Shown here one piece after another: positions 13,687 to 25,597 of a stretch of DNA of 64,000 nt. The notes beneath the pieces were generated by a model. The model was not told the origin of the DNA. It saw only the letters and a program-made list of their open reading frames with translations, and made no database searches. The stretch's first letter is position 1. The number at the start of each line of letters is the position of its first letter. Source of the DNA: Trichopria drosophilae (taxonomy: Eukaryota; Arthropoda; Insecta; Hymenoptera; Diapriidae). The stretch spans positions 691,001 through 755,000 of the forward strand of contig CM059585.1 of assembly GCA_030407085.1 (NCBI GenBank). The letters are read 5' to 3'. The position numbers were made by a program, and so were the translations under genes.

Positions 13687-14406
13687 TATTTAATTTTTTT
13701 CACGAATAAAAATATCTGCGTGTCTCTATTCTGATAAATCGATGAATGTTTAATGTGCGATTACTTAAATGATGTAAACACTTGAAGCATTTCAAACTTA
13801 TATTTAAACGTTTCAAGACATATATCGTTTATTTGATTTGTTGACTGAACTGAAATTAGAAATCTAAATTAATATATTTAAAATGCAGAAAAATTCAGCA
13901 TGACCTTTTGATAATGAATTTTCGAATCAAGATTATGCGTTATTTGTGTTTGTGAATCTCAATGAATGTCCGAAAGAAGATGACCAATTGCCGATTCAAT
14001 ATCACGTATGAAAACAATGAAAGCATTTACAATTCATCGTGAGAACAACAAAGGACGCTATCGATTACCGAGTGTATGTAACAGTTCCATGTTCGGGCAT
14101 GTCATATACCTTTAATACAAACGAAACAAAAAGTTCATTTAAAATTACAACTACAGTATTTCACCATACACTATCATTTTCAACTAAACAAACTATTCTT
14201 ATATTCCTTAGGATTCTTTCAGATTATTATTTTTAAATTTCGTGTTTCATCTATTTCCAATTGGAAGTAATGGTTCGCGATTAACCGCGTTTTGACGTTT
14301 GTTTTACTAAATCAAAATTTATATTTGTCATTAAATTGCTTAAATAAATTCCAATTGATTTACTAATTTTCTTTTCATTTACTAGTGCGTAGTATTTTGT
14401 CACCTG

Positions 14407-14666
14407 CAGTAGAGTCCCGGTATACTTGCCAGCTCGGTTCCTCGCCTTCCCCTCCAGTCTCCTTATATTTGTCAAAAGAACGGGAGCTCCACCGCTTCTC
14501 CCACTCTCCTCAGTCCCGTTACGTTCGTGACGTCACAGCTTCCTGAGGCCGCAGCGTGCATGGTGGGGGAAAAGAACGCGGCGACAGACAAATATAACGA
14601 GTCGGAACTGGAAAAATATGCTGAGACGTAAATGTAGCGAGACGCAAATATACCGGGACTCTACTG
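14407..14666. mobile_element. Pogo/Tigger-type MITE
   Basis: The termini are perfect 18-bp inverted repeats, cagtagagtcccggtata at the left and its complement at the right, followed by TA on the right side (14667-14668). Subterminal segments (atatttgtc / gacaaatat) are also inverted. The CAGTAGA start with TA flank is typical of the pogo branch of Tc1/mariner elements. The interior is GC-rich, contains a tgacgtca core near 14528, and has no ORF. The left flanking dinucleotide is TG, so that copy of the duplication has decayed. Confidence 0.75.
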
Positions 14667-14669
14667 TAT

Positions 14670-17600
14670 TAAATATTGTTCTTGAAGATGCACTTTTTAG
14701 AAATTACGTAAATGTGCAAATAAGATAGGCCAAATTTTATTTATATGTACTTAAAAAGCTAATTTCATTAATGACTGAATTGTCTGTTTTAGGACAAACA
14801 GTTTAGACGAAAATTAACTCACGATGTTTTCTATCGTATACTCTTTACGATATTATGATCGAACGATAAGTAACGTGTATATCGCAATCGAATATTCCAA
14901 TATAACTTTACGATTGAGGGTTATTTGCCATGTATATATTCTTCGAGTACGTGCTCTTCGAAAAATTCAGGATTTATTCTCCGGCGGATCAGGTTTCAGT
15001 AGGTATCCAACTATTCTATATGTAAATTCTAATATAGTTACTAGCATGCAGCTTGTAAATTATTCACATTTCTACTACGAATTCCATGGCTTGTAAAGTA
15101 CGTAGTTAAAAGTTGAAAATCTGTATTTGTACAAAATTCACGTTCCGCGTATTCTGGCGTCAAGAAGCGAGTTGCTTTATTTTTTATAAAAATTTAAATG
15201 AAAAAGATAATTGATTGTAATTATTATGAGTTTCGATTATTGGTGTTCCAATTATAATGCGTATTTTCATATAAATATTATCTAAAATAATCCGCTCTTC
15301 CAGCACCGAGTTCAACTTAAATTTGAATTGCTTATTTGCATTGTGCATTGCGTCATATTGTATATTTCACGAGGAACGAAATTACGTATTGTTCAAAATA
15401 TTTTGCGAAAAAATGGATTATCGTTACGCATAAATGCAATTGCATAATTTAGTGTAGTCCTGTACATGTGCAAGTCATTTCATTATGTTTGAAACAAAAG
15501 GACAACATGTGGCTTTCGCGCTAATTTTACAGAAACCTTCCCGCAGTTTACAATAAATGATTAACTAAATTCATGGTACTATTCCTATCATTTTCAAACA
15601 AATCATTTTACATTATTTATATTAAAAAATAAATAGCAGTTCTTTCAAAGAATTCCATGGTACATGAGCGCTATGTGCATGTATATTGGAAATATGACTA
15701 CAGTAATAGAAAAAGATGAATGTAACATGAAAAGTGATGGGTAATGGATATTACAAAAGAGGTTCTGGTATTGAAATTCATGCAAAAACTAACGAGGGAC
15801 GAAAATAGCTGTAGCAAAATGAAATCGGTTATTTGTGAAAGTTATTGACAAAACTTCAAAGAGAAATTTCTGAATTATCGAAAATCAATGTAACCTAAGA
15901 ATATAAAATTTTAATGATGAAACTTAATTCTGATTTATCAATTATAGCGGAATTTTGAAATAAATACGTATTTAAAATACGGAACTTTTAGACTGAGAAA
16001 GTTACTGTTATAATAACTAAGTATACAAAATGAAGTATTAAAGTGTCATTAAAAATACACTTTGCGCTTTCGTAACATTATTATTACCTATTAATAAAAA
16101 ATATGTACTTAATATTCTCATTTATTTTAAATGCTCATTATTTGATTGAAATTTATTTAAAAACGTTTAAAACTAAAAGGTTAAAGCGGGACGAAGGCAA
16201 TGTAGAACATTATAAATAATGTTTTGAATGATGCTTTTAATTAAGCAATATGCTAATATTAGGAACAATTTTTGTAAAATGTAATTCATAGTTCAATTAT
16301 AAATGAATTTCTAAAGAATATTGATGTAAAGAGAAGTAAAATCGCAAAAATGGATTTTATTTGTTTCTTTAAGAATCTGTTTGCATCAAAGGCGCAAAAA
16401 TGAACTTTACGTTTTGGATTTTAATCAAAATTTTACGTGTAAATTTTACCCCCGAGGTGTAGATATTATTTTTTTAAAGGAGAATAAGCAATATTTTTAT
16501 CCAAATACACGGGCACAAAATAGTAATTTTAGGCCCGGAAAGTATGGCACAAAAAGGTTACTGTATACCCAATAAATCGACAAAATTATCATCTTTTAGA
16601 AAACGGTACATCTTTGGATTGTAAATAATAAAACAACACAACTTTTGGAATGACGTCAGAAAATTAGAACGCATTTTTTAATAATATTAAATAAAACAAA
16701 TATTGAAAAATAAATTAAATAGTCATAATAAAACTGGAAATGTATAAAGAACCATCCACAGAATTCCAAGCATGAAATCGATTTGCAGACACATAAAGAA
16801 TTAAAATATATTCACATGAAAGAATACAAAAAATGTTTCCGTACTTCTTTGCAATCTAAATGTACGAAATTTATTCCATATTCTTACTTCGTGTTATTTT
16901 ATTCAACTTTATTTATGTTGTATTATTCTGCGTTTAAATTCTTTTTATAATATTTCTGCATTTCAAATAAAATGTTTAATAAACTATTTCGGATATGTAA
17001 ATTTCGAACATTATTCGGCTTCTTGAATTCTGTACTTTTTAATCTTTCACTATTTATTGATTATTAATAAAAATGAAAAATGAAATAACCCCAAAAAGTG
17101 TTTAAAAAACTGGGACTATCAGTTAAAATAAAATTTGTTGTTAAATATATTTTATTTATTTTTTTTAAATTTGATAGAATTTCTTTGTTAGTAATAGTAA
17201 CAGTATTAATTGCCAACAAAAATATACCTTTAAATATCATCAACTCTTTGTATCAACACTGTAAAAAAGTTAAGGCCGAATATAAGATTAATTTAAGATG
17301 ACCATTTAAACAAGTTTTTGTTCAGAAATTTTGAATTTTCGTATATCGGACATATACCATACAAATATTTTGGAATCTGATTACCAATTGACAGATTTTG
17401 AAAATTCAAAATTCCGCTTTCCTTATGGGAGACATAAAATGTGAAATCTTTCAGAATTTTCTAAAATGTATTATTTAGAGATTTTTGAGGTCCTTTGATC
17501 AGGAATACTAAGTCATCTTTGCAAAACTACACCAATTTTCATTCTACTTATTGAAAAAGTTTGAATTGTTTTAAGTTTGTCTTGATATTGGAAAACGTTG

Positions 17601-18540
17601 CGCTTAAATTTGAAATTTAATGACTTTTTTTTTTAATTTCAACCTTATCAGATATTTTTAACTAAATCGAATCCGACAATATTGAGTTAAAAACTTAATG
17701 GAACTTTCTGATTAAAATATTTGAACCATCGATCTTCTCGCTATCTATTTGTTTCTAAATATTTATTTAAGTATGTTGGAACAGCAGCATTGATTTCTGG
17801 TTTTTAAAGAAACCTACCTGCTTTATACAAATGTAAAAGTTACGCCATAAAGTGCCGAAAATTGTATTTTTTTACATTCAGCATACTTTAATATGAAACA
17901 TTAAGGAAGAAAATCTGCCTGAAGTCTAAAAGTAAAGACTGAAAAAGTCGATAGTAAGGTAATAAATTCGAAAAATTACAATCTAACTAATTAAATGATT
18001 CTTCCCTTAAATTTAATGCAATAAATATTTTCTAATGACTAATTTTGTATATTCATATTCGTTTACTTAAGATTTTCATGTTATTTTAAAAAATTATTTT
18101 TATAATATATTGTAATTAACGTAAATATATCTGTGGTAGTATGGAAAAAGGATGCAAGACCATTATTTTTTTAAACCGAGATAACTATTTTTTCCGACTT
18201 CAGAAAGTGTAATGTTTCATTTCCATGAAAAAAATCGGTTATGTTCCTAAAAAATATCTATAATTTCAATCGTGATTTTTTAAAAAGGGCATAAAACCAT
18301 AACAAAATTACTGTCCGTTAATTAATTAATTCTATTAAAGTTTATATTTATATATCTCATTCAAACTAATAAATCAACGGCTGAGTACACAGTTGTAGAT
18401 TTCTCTTACCGATTTATTTAAAAAGTATGCAAAAGCAATGATTTTCCGTAAAACGTTCATATAACATGGCATTCATTTATGAAGTAAATATTTCAGATTA
18501 AATTCTTCATACCTATAAGACACTCATTGCAGTTTAAACT
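14670..18540. other. AT-rich intergenic DNA, nothing recognised
   Basis: Several ORFs of 60-90 codons occur (14824-15096, 16381-16575, 17098-17301), but none shows a domain, signal or repeat. I see no element termini. Confidence 0.4.
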
Positions 18541-18541
18541 A

Positions 18542-19176
18542 CACTGAGAAAAAATCCATAGTTAAATTTACTATATCACATAGTTGGAAAAATATAGTTA
18601 AAACTACTATGAAAAATAGTTAAATTTACCACCTTCATAGTCGATTTTACTATAATTTTGTTACACCAACTATCTCCTCATACGTAGTTAAAAAATCAAC
18701 TATGTAGAATGATTTAAATAAATATGACAAATATAGTTAAAATAACAATAATCTAGTGTAGTCTTCATTCCACACTATTTCTCGTAGTAAATCTTTATAT
18801 TTACCATTATTCATAGTTAAAGTTTGTATTTACTATAAATCCATAGTAAAAAAGACTGCCGCACCCTGTGTGTTTTGATGCCGCCAGGTGGTGACGCCAC
18901 GTGAGCAGCTTTTTTTCTTCGATTCCGTGGCTCCCGTTATTGAAGTGGATTTTCATTTGGTCATAAGAAGAACCGTCGTTCATCAAGATGTGATAATACA
19001 TAATGCTTGTCTTTATATGCACGTGTATCTAGAGAATAGTTACACGACATTGAAATTTGTGTGTACAATGGTATTACATAATACATTTTCTAACAGGTTA
19101 TAAATATTTTTAAAAAGTAAATATTAACTCCTTTCCATATTTTTTATGGCAATTTCTAATACATTTTCTCTCAGTG
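18542..19176. mobile_element. Terminal-inverted-repeat element with iterated ATAGTTAAA motif
   Basis: The left end cactgagaaaaaat pairs with the right end (ttttctctcagtg, 19164-19176), giving a terminal repeat of about 13 bp with one mismatch. Between 18555 and 18850 the sequence iterates atagttaaa and its complement tttaactat more than ten times with variable spacers. The 18850-19160 part is unique. No transposase is present. The superfamily cannot be assigned because the target duplication is unclear. Confidence 0.6.
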
Positions 19177-19179
19177 AAG

Positions 19180-20590
19180 GTAGTAATTTTCTGAAATGAC
19201 TATTTCAAAATAGTTGAGTGTGATAAGTAGCATTTTGAATCATGAAACAATAGTTAAACTTCAAGTCACACGGACATAAGACATTGGCGTATTTTATCAC
19301 AGAATAAAAATACATCTAAATAATAATTTGGGTGTTGTTTACTACTAATGTACGATTAAATAGCGAACAACAACTTTAAAATTTATGTCACGAAAATTTC
19401 AACAATTATAACTCAAAATCACTTATAATGGACTTATGCCTCGTGTTCATACCACCATAGATATTCAGAATTAATTGATTATTTCACATATAATACGATA
19501 AAATTTCAATGAAATAATTTAAATCGACAAAATGTGTAAATAAAACTTATTTACCAGCCTGTTATTTTGTCTGGGTTTCCTCCGTAAGCTACATAATTAC
19601 AAATCAGGTAAACTTTAAGAAAAAAATGAGGAAACAAGAGCTCATCTGTGTAGTGTGTATAAACAATTACTTCAGGGGCATAATGCCGTAGGGGTGTTGG
19701 GAGTAAGGTATTACGGCCATTACGCAGGCCACCTGCCGTATAATCTGAATTAATTGATGGCACTTGCCTTAAGGGTTTGCTAGTCCACTTCAAACACCCT
19801 CAACACGAAGGAAATTTTATTAACATTAGTTTCATAATTGACACATCGTTAGGTGCCCAATATATAGTATAGCCGATGCCGAAACACCAAAACTCGATAC
19901 ATTTTACATGCCTTCAATAAATGATACAAGGGAAAGTTGATTCTTCGGTTTTGGTATTTTATTACTTTGCATTAGTGAAGTTATCCATAATGATTTGAAT
20001 TCTTCCACGAACTTTGTACTAATATTTTAGTGAATCGTATTATTCGATTTAAATATATTTAACTCAACGGAAAGAATACCAGAGAACACATTGATTTCAT
20101 TAGATTTATCCTAAATTCTTAAGTTCAAATCTTGGCCCGCCCAATATTTAGTACTTTCTTTTAAAAAGATTTTAAACAATACAAACAAATTTGAAATACA
20201 ACCAATTTTTCATTGATAATACTCACATTCGAGAAAATTGTGCTGTAAAATTTGTTTAAATAGAAAATGAAATTATTCCGCCTGTTCCAGGATTTGTAAC
20301 TAAAGAACGGCAATATTGTACAATAATATTACTCAGATTTTTCTCAATTTCTTTTAAAATTTATTCAGTACTTTTTAAAGCTATATTTTGAAGCAAAATT
20401 GATACTCGGATAACAACGCCATTACATCATCTAAAATCTTAGCAATCAGTCAACATCAATATTATCAACTAATATTCACCAAGAACCAGATGTTCTTGTA
20501 ATCCTGGTCATCCTCTATTCCAACCCTCTATTGTGCAAACAACTAAATCGGAATATCACCGTCAAATTTGAAGTATTAAAAACTTTAAGT
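19180..20590. other. AT-rich intergenic DNA, nothing recognised
   Basis: There is no convincing gene. The reverse ORF at 19551-19793 is slightly GC-richer and has no domain that I recognise. Confidence 0.35.
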
Positions 20591-20596
20591 TATACA

Positions 20597-20965
20597 CTGA
20601 GATAAAAATTTAGTAATATGAACTAAATATTTGGTTGTCCCATTCTATCAGGCCGTCTTAGTTGGATAAATCAAATATTTTATTAAAACAATCTAAAGGA
20701 CTTATTAGATCAATTATTTATATTTTATTAATTACATTAATCATTTAGTTGTTTCGACAAAAAAATTAGTCCATTCAAGAAGTGAAAACAGTCTATTCGA
20801 CAAAATATTTCGTAAAATGTAAAAAATATTTAGTAGATTTTATTACTTATTGAGTGGAATTTATTAAATATTTGTTACATTTTACTAAATATTTGGTAGA
20901 TTTGATTTCTTGTTAAGTGGGATTTACGGAATATTTGTTATATTTTACCAAATAATTAATTGGAT
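20597..20965. repeat. Iterated AAATATTTGGTAGATT array beginning CACTGAGA
   Basis: The block opens with cactgagataaaaattta, like the element at 18542. It then iterates motifs such as ctaaatatttggt, tatttgttacattttac and ctaaatatttggtagattt on both strands to about 20965. I could not find the matching right terminus, so only the array is certain. Confidence 0.5.
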
Positions 20966-21189
20966 TCACATAGGAATTATATCAACGGGACAAAAATAAT
21001 GGGTGAAGATAGTGGCGGTGTGGTATGGTGGGAACAAGGGGAAGAAGGGAGGAAATTGTTCCTTTTCTCTTGTTGATACTAAATTTCTGGAAATGAGAAT
21101 CAAATTTTTAATTTCGTTAGTTTTATACCTGTTTAACAGCATCAGTTAATATTTGGCAATTGATCAAATCTAATTTCATCTATCATCAC

Positions 21190-21250
21190 TGCAGAATACT
21201 GCCTACAGGGGAGAGGCCTGCCGCAGGCCCCCCAGACCCCCCCGCTAAGA
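21190..21250. repeat. GC-rich palindrome in AT-rich DNA
   Basis: A perfect 15-bp palindrome, ggcctgccgcaggcc (21215-21229), is followed by C-runs and cgctaag. A GC hairpin followed by a CTRR-like string resembles Helitron 3' ends, but no 5' end or Rep/helicase coding is visible. The Helitron reading is a guess. Confidence 0.35.
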
Positions 21251-21668
21251 AAAAAAAACCTAACCCATATCCATCACAATATGCCTACCATCTCGATTTG
21301 CCTCCCAGAGATATTAGTTTTCACCGATAATAAAAATTACACATGTACATTGAAAAAATCCATTATGTTCACATTCGTCGCTCATTTACGAGCTTATTTT
21401 TCATATTAGGAAGAATATGTATTAAACATTTTTTGTAGAGAATTACATGCTCTACATTTTTTGTTGGACACATTTTTTTGTCGGACCCGTACTGTTCAAG
21501 ATAAATGCAAAAAACTCCAAAAAATCACGTTTTTTAGCGATTTTTTTAGATAGCTGCTTCAATACGTCCGAGCGCCAAATTTTATTGCGATATTCGTTAT
21601 CAGCAGCCCAAAACACATCGAAAATATCTGACACATTTCATTTTTGGTGTGAGGCAGTTCTTCTACAT

Positions 21669-22879
21669 GGTAACACGTCTAAATATCATGGTATTTAATA
21701 TCATGCGTCAAAATATCTTTAAAAAATATCATGCGTCAAAATATCACAAGACAAAAATATCATCGGACAAAATATAAATGAAATACGTCAAAATATTACA
21801 AACAATAATGTTCCATTCCAAACAAAAGTGTTTACAGTGGTTTATCCTCAATTTGTTTACTTTTATAAAGCTATTGTCTAATTTTAATATAATAGTCGAA
21901 AATTAAATAAATATTTGTAATTATTCAGTTTGTTCGTAATCATGGGTCTCTCATTTATACTCAGTCAAAAAGGAAAAAAATTACTAAATCACAATGGAAA
22001 TTTATTTAATAATTTAAGTGAAAAACCGGGTAATGTTTCTTGGAGATGTGTTGAACATTTTACGACGAAACAATGTAATACGATTTCTTTAAAAATGTTT
22101 CTTCAAAAAAGCCGCAAAAGCCTGGAAGTTGAAGACGTTGTATTTGAGCCTAGTTTTTTTATCGTCGATTTTGAGAAAAGTTTTATGAATGCACTATCTG
22201 CAACTTTTCCGGGAGTTCGTCGGCATGGTTGTATGATTCACTTTGGTCAATGTGTTTATCGACAAATACAGAGTTGTGGATTACAAGTTCGATATTCGAA
22301 AGATAATGAATTTGCACAACGAATTCGGATGTTAATCGCGCTTGCATTCGTTCCATTTGTATATGTTTATGAGTATTTCTCTGTGCTAATTAATTCTCCA
22401 TATTTTACTGAGAATGCCGAAATTTTTCATCCTATAATTACTTACTTCAGAGATACTTCGATTGGTTGTAAGCGTGGTAAAGGTTATTCGTCAGGGAGAT
22501 ATGCAACCAGTGATTGGAACTGCTATGAATTGGTTATAAGTGATGAGCCTCGTACCACTAACGCCCTTGAAGGTTGGCATAATGGCTTTAATAAACGTGT
22601 TTCGAAAACGCATGCTGAGATGGGACGGTTTATCAAGACGCTGCATTACGTGCTTTAGTTAGTGCATTTGATAGGTCTACTGATATGTTAGAATATTTAC
22701 GTGGAATTTCGTATAATGCGCAAATGTAAGTGATTATAACGATTGTTATTTATTGTATCATGTAATATCACGTGTTAATTAATAAATTCAAATTTGGTAC
22801 TGATATATTGACGTTTGATATTTTTGTGTTATGATATTTTGACGTGATATTTTGACGTGTGATATTTAGACATGTAACT
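21669..22879 (+). mobile_element. Mutator-like (MULE) element with 9-bp target duplication
   Basis: The 1.2-kb element has terminal inverted repeats: ggtaacacgtctaaatatca at the left, and agttacatgtctaaatatca when the right end is reverse-complemented. It is flanked by cttctacat on both sides (21660-21668 and 22880-22888). Subterminal regions iterate a 14-15-bp unit of the type gcgtcaaaatatca on the left, with its complement on the right. A 9-bp duplication and a FLYWCH/MULE-type ORF inside agree on the superfamily. The coding region is internally deleted, so the copy is not autonomous. Confidence 0.85.
21942..22729 (+). pseudogene. Truncated FLYWCH-MULE transposase
   Basis: The ORF runs from the first ATG at 21942 to a stop at 22656-22658. 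The first 45 or so residues match a FLYWCH zinc-finger start (SQKGKKLLNHNG, then WRCV and a Cys). The finger is cut before its closing histidines and is joined directly to the second half of a MULE DDE domain: FIVDFEKSFMNAL (second acidic residue), CMIHFGQ, and TTNALEGWHNGFN with the last glutamate. The segment carrying the first catalytic Asp is missing, so the enzyme should be dead. A one-base frameshift near 22630-22640 moves the C-terminal alpha-helical tail (to the TAA at 22727) into another frame. A full-length relative would be expected to be several hundred residues longer. Confidence 0.8.
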
Positions 22880-22888
22880 CTTCTACAT

Positions 22889-23300
22889 ATTTACCTTTTC
22901 TTGAATTTTAAGGCGTTTGTAGTTGTTTTGATGTCTATTGGAAAAGCGTTGTAACAAAGTGTACCATAATAGTCATAACATTTTCTTTCGACTTCCGTCA
23001 TTCTTTTTGGTAGAGCCATGGTTCGATTTGCAGCACTTCTGGTAGTTCCTGTTACTAGATAGGGGTTCGTAGATTTGGAAATTTGTATTGTCGCAGTAAA
23101 GTAAGCTATTTTTCGAATATTTCGAAAAAAGAAAATTTCATACACGCTGGTTTTCTCTAAACGGTTGTTCTGCAGGATAGTCCCTCCTTTTCTTCAGAAT
23201 TATCTTCAGAGTAGATTTTTGGATAACTGCTATTTTTCTCATGATATTTTCAGAAGCACCAATTGAAAAGAACATTTTTAATCATCAGATAGACAGTGAC
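22889..23300 (-). pseudogene. Reverse-strand C-terminal fragment of a LINE-A-related ORF2
   Basis: Read on the minus strand, 23290-23160 gives a segment with QKSTLKIILKKR, and 23145-22891 gives one ending in KRMTEVERKCYDYYG and CYNAF. The end of LINE-A (38220-38600) has QKRVLKIILGKN and RNKSVGRQCYDYLAAKCYD in the same order. This is therefore the post-RT C-terminus of a related non-LTR retrotransposon, with a frameshift or stop near 23145-23155. The MULE target duplication lies directly against its 3' end. RT catalytic motifs are absent. Confidence 0.65.
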
Positions 23301-23616
23301 ATTGTCATATTTCATTTGTTAGAATCCGACCCTCGTTACATCTATTCTTTATTACAATGAGCTCTGGGCGAGAAAGAGTAAAATGCACTATAACAATTGA
23401 AAAGGTTAATCGGTAACATCTGTTTATCATCAGACAATAATGTCACTATCTACCTTGTCGATTGAGTGATGATTTGTTCTTCACACTTGGTACATCGTTG
23501 ACAGATGTCTTGAGTACGAGTGTTGGATTTTCGTATCTAGCTCAAAGTAAATCAATGAATGAAACTTTCAGAAATATTGAACCAGTATAAAATAAACTTA
23601 TAAAATATACTTTCTA

Positions 23617-24525
23617 TTGGAGTATGTCATCATGGCGGGTAAGGGATTGACGTCTGATTCGATCCCGCCTGATATATATTTGAAATGTCACAATAAGCAA
23701 GTGTGTTTAATAGTTATCTTCATTTTATGTGATAATGCCTACCACAAGAGTGATTTCAACAAAAAAACCAATATGAAATATCTAACCAGTGCGAAAAGAA
23801 TAATTTGCTAACAGAATTAAATTCTGAAATCAAGGACAAAAACTGGATAAGCTACACATTGGAATTACACGAATGAAAGAGAAAGAAAACGGTGAGATAA
23901 TAATTAAATGCAATAGTAAGGAAGATCTTGAAATATGTGGAAATGAACTACGGGGTAATATTGGAAAGGGATATGAAGTTAAGCAGGAGGAACTAAACAC
24001 CCCGAGGATGAAAATTATTAGAATTGAAAATGAAGTGGACACAGCAGATTTCCAAAATAAGATCTTATCTCAGAATTCGCTTGTTTGTAACTGGGCAGAC
24101 ATTTCCATTTAAATTATTTACTATAACATATGCGTACTTACAAATCCACAGTTTTCATCGAAACAAATTCGGAAACTTTTAAAAAATTGATGATGTTAAG
24201 AAAAATGTACATACGATGGCAATGCTGCCCTATAATTGAAGATTTAAATATTAATAGATGCTACAAATGTAATGGATACCCGCATAGTGCTTCAAAATGT
24301 TGAAGTGAGCATCAAATCTGTGGAAAAGAAGGACACATCGACCGTGATTGTAAATACAGAGAAATCAAAGCAGCGAGGAGATGTATAAACTATATAAAAT
24401 CGAATGACCTGTGGAAATGTGGGTACAATACAAATCATGCACCCGTTGAGGTAGATAGCTATGAATACTTCAAAAATCTTAAAAAGCAGATCCCTAAGAA
24501 AATAAATTATGGCTCATCATTGTAA
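23617..24525 (+). pseudogene. LINE-A ORF1 (gag-like, CCHC zinc knuckles)
   Basis: This is the decayed nucleic-acid-binding protein of LINE-A. An initial frame (from about 23632) breaks near 23810. The middle domain (23873-24112) contains the ICGNELRGNIGKGYEV / NTPRMKI pattern typical of gag-like LINE ORF1. A C-terminal zinc region follows: one intact C-X2-C-X4-H-X4-C knuckle (24259-24300), then a stop codon, then a second knuckle whose first Cys has become His (24308-24355). The frame ends at the TAA at 24523-24525. It overlaps the ORF2 start codon at 24509 by 17 nt in another frame, as often seen in two-ORF LINEs. Not functional. Confidence 0.7.
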
Positions 24526-24717
24526 TCAAATATTAAATTTTACGGAGGAGAAAATAGTGACTAAATACTTCGATTCCTTTGAAGAGTGCAAACAACTGCT
24601 TACACAAGCTAATCAGCTATCTGTCATGCACTTCAATATAAGGAGTATGCGAAAAAACTTAGCTCTATTACAGGCAATACATCACACATACTTGCAAGAT
24701 ATTAATGTACTAATTTC
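24509..24717 (+). pseudogene. LINE-A ORF2, segment 1: start of AP-endonuclease
   Basis: From ATG 24509 the frame encodes an N-terminal leader and then LSVMHFNIRSMRKN, the first strand of an apurinic-like endonuclease with its conserved Asn. It reaches INVLIS where the foldback element interrupts. The last 8 bases (24710-24717, ctaatttc) are the target site and are repeated at 25598-25605. Confidence 0.8.
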
Positions 24718-25597
24718 GGGTGCGGGTCGAAAAACCGACAAATCAAAACGCCGACAGGTCAAGAAACCGACAGTCAAAATACCGACATTCAAAAAGCCGA
24801 CAGGCAAAAAACCGACACTTCAAAATGCCGACAATAAAAGAACACGAATTGTCATAATACCGACAGTCAAAAAACCGACAGTGAAAAATCCGATATTTCA
24901 AAAACCGACAGACAAGCAGCGATACGTAAAAAAGCCGATAGTAGAAAAACCGAATGACATAATACCGACAAGCAAAAAATCGACATTTGAAAAACTGAAA
25001 TGTCATGATACCGACATTCAAATAACTGACATTTTAAAGAGCTGACTCCCAAAAAGCCGACAATCGAAAAGCCGACAGTAAAAAAACTGACACTTCAAAA
25101 ATTGACTACCCGTTTGTCGATGTGTCTATTTTTTTATGTGTCGGCTTTTTGGCAGTCTATTCTTCAAAGTGTCGGTTATGTGACGGTTGGTATTATGACA
25201 ATTCGGTTTTTCTACCGTCGGTTTTTTGTTTTTCGGCTTTTTGACGTGTCGGCTGCTTGTCTATCGGCATTTGAAGTATATCGACTGTTTGCCTGTCGGC
25301 TATTTGAATATCGATATTTTGTCTGTCGGTTTTTTGACCTGTCGACTTTTTGATTTGTCGGTTTTTCGTCCTACACCCGGTTTTTCTACTATCGGCTTTT
25401 TTACGTATTGCTGCTTGTCTGTCGGCTCTTTGCCAGTCGGTTTTTTGACTGTCGGTATTATGACAATTCGGGTTTTTTTACTGTCGGCATTTTGAAGTGT
25501 CGGTTTTTTGCCTGTCGGCTTTTTGAATGTGAGTATTTTGACTGTCGGTTTTTTGACCTGTCGGCTTTTTGATTTGTCGGTTTTTCGACCCGCACCC
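24718..25597. mobile_element. Foldback (FB-like) element, 880 bp, 8-bp target duplication
   Basis: The ends are long inverted repeats starting gggtgcgggtcgaaaaaccg. Both arms are built from about 20 tandem copies of a degenerate 15-17-bp unit, ccgacagtcaaaaaa (left arm 24718 to about 25095) or its complement (right arm about 25125-25597). The short centre, about 25100-25125, is unique. The flanking duplication is ctaatttc at 24710-24717 and 25598-25605. No transposase is present; the ORFs across it are products of the repeat unit. The architecture matches FB elements, which are linked to MULE transposases in other insects. Drosophila FB duplications are 9 bp, whereas this one is 8, so a hAT-type enzyme is an alternative. 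Confidence 0.85.

Noticed and set aside
21190..21250. Helitron 3' terminus
   Set aside because: A GC hairpin followed by CTAAG is suggestive, but no 5' TC end, no Rep/helicase and no AT insertion site could be shown. Kept only as a palindrome.
24509..25045. 178-codon ORF rich in KKPT repeats as a host protein
   Set aside because: Its first part is the LINE-A endonuclease start and the rest is translation of the foldback repeat unit.
24718..25597. CRISPR-like array of short repeats
   Set aside because: The units are degenerate, not separated by unique spacers of constant length, and inverted in the second half with a target duplication outside. This is a eukaryotic foldback element.
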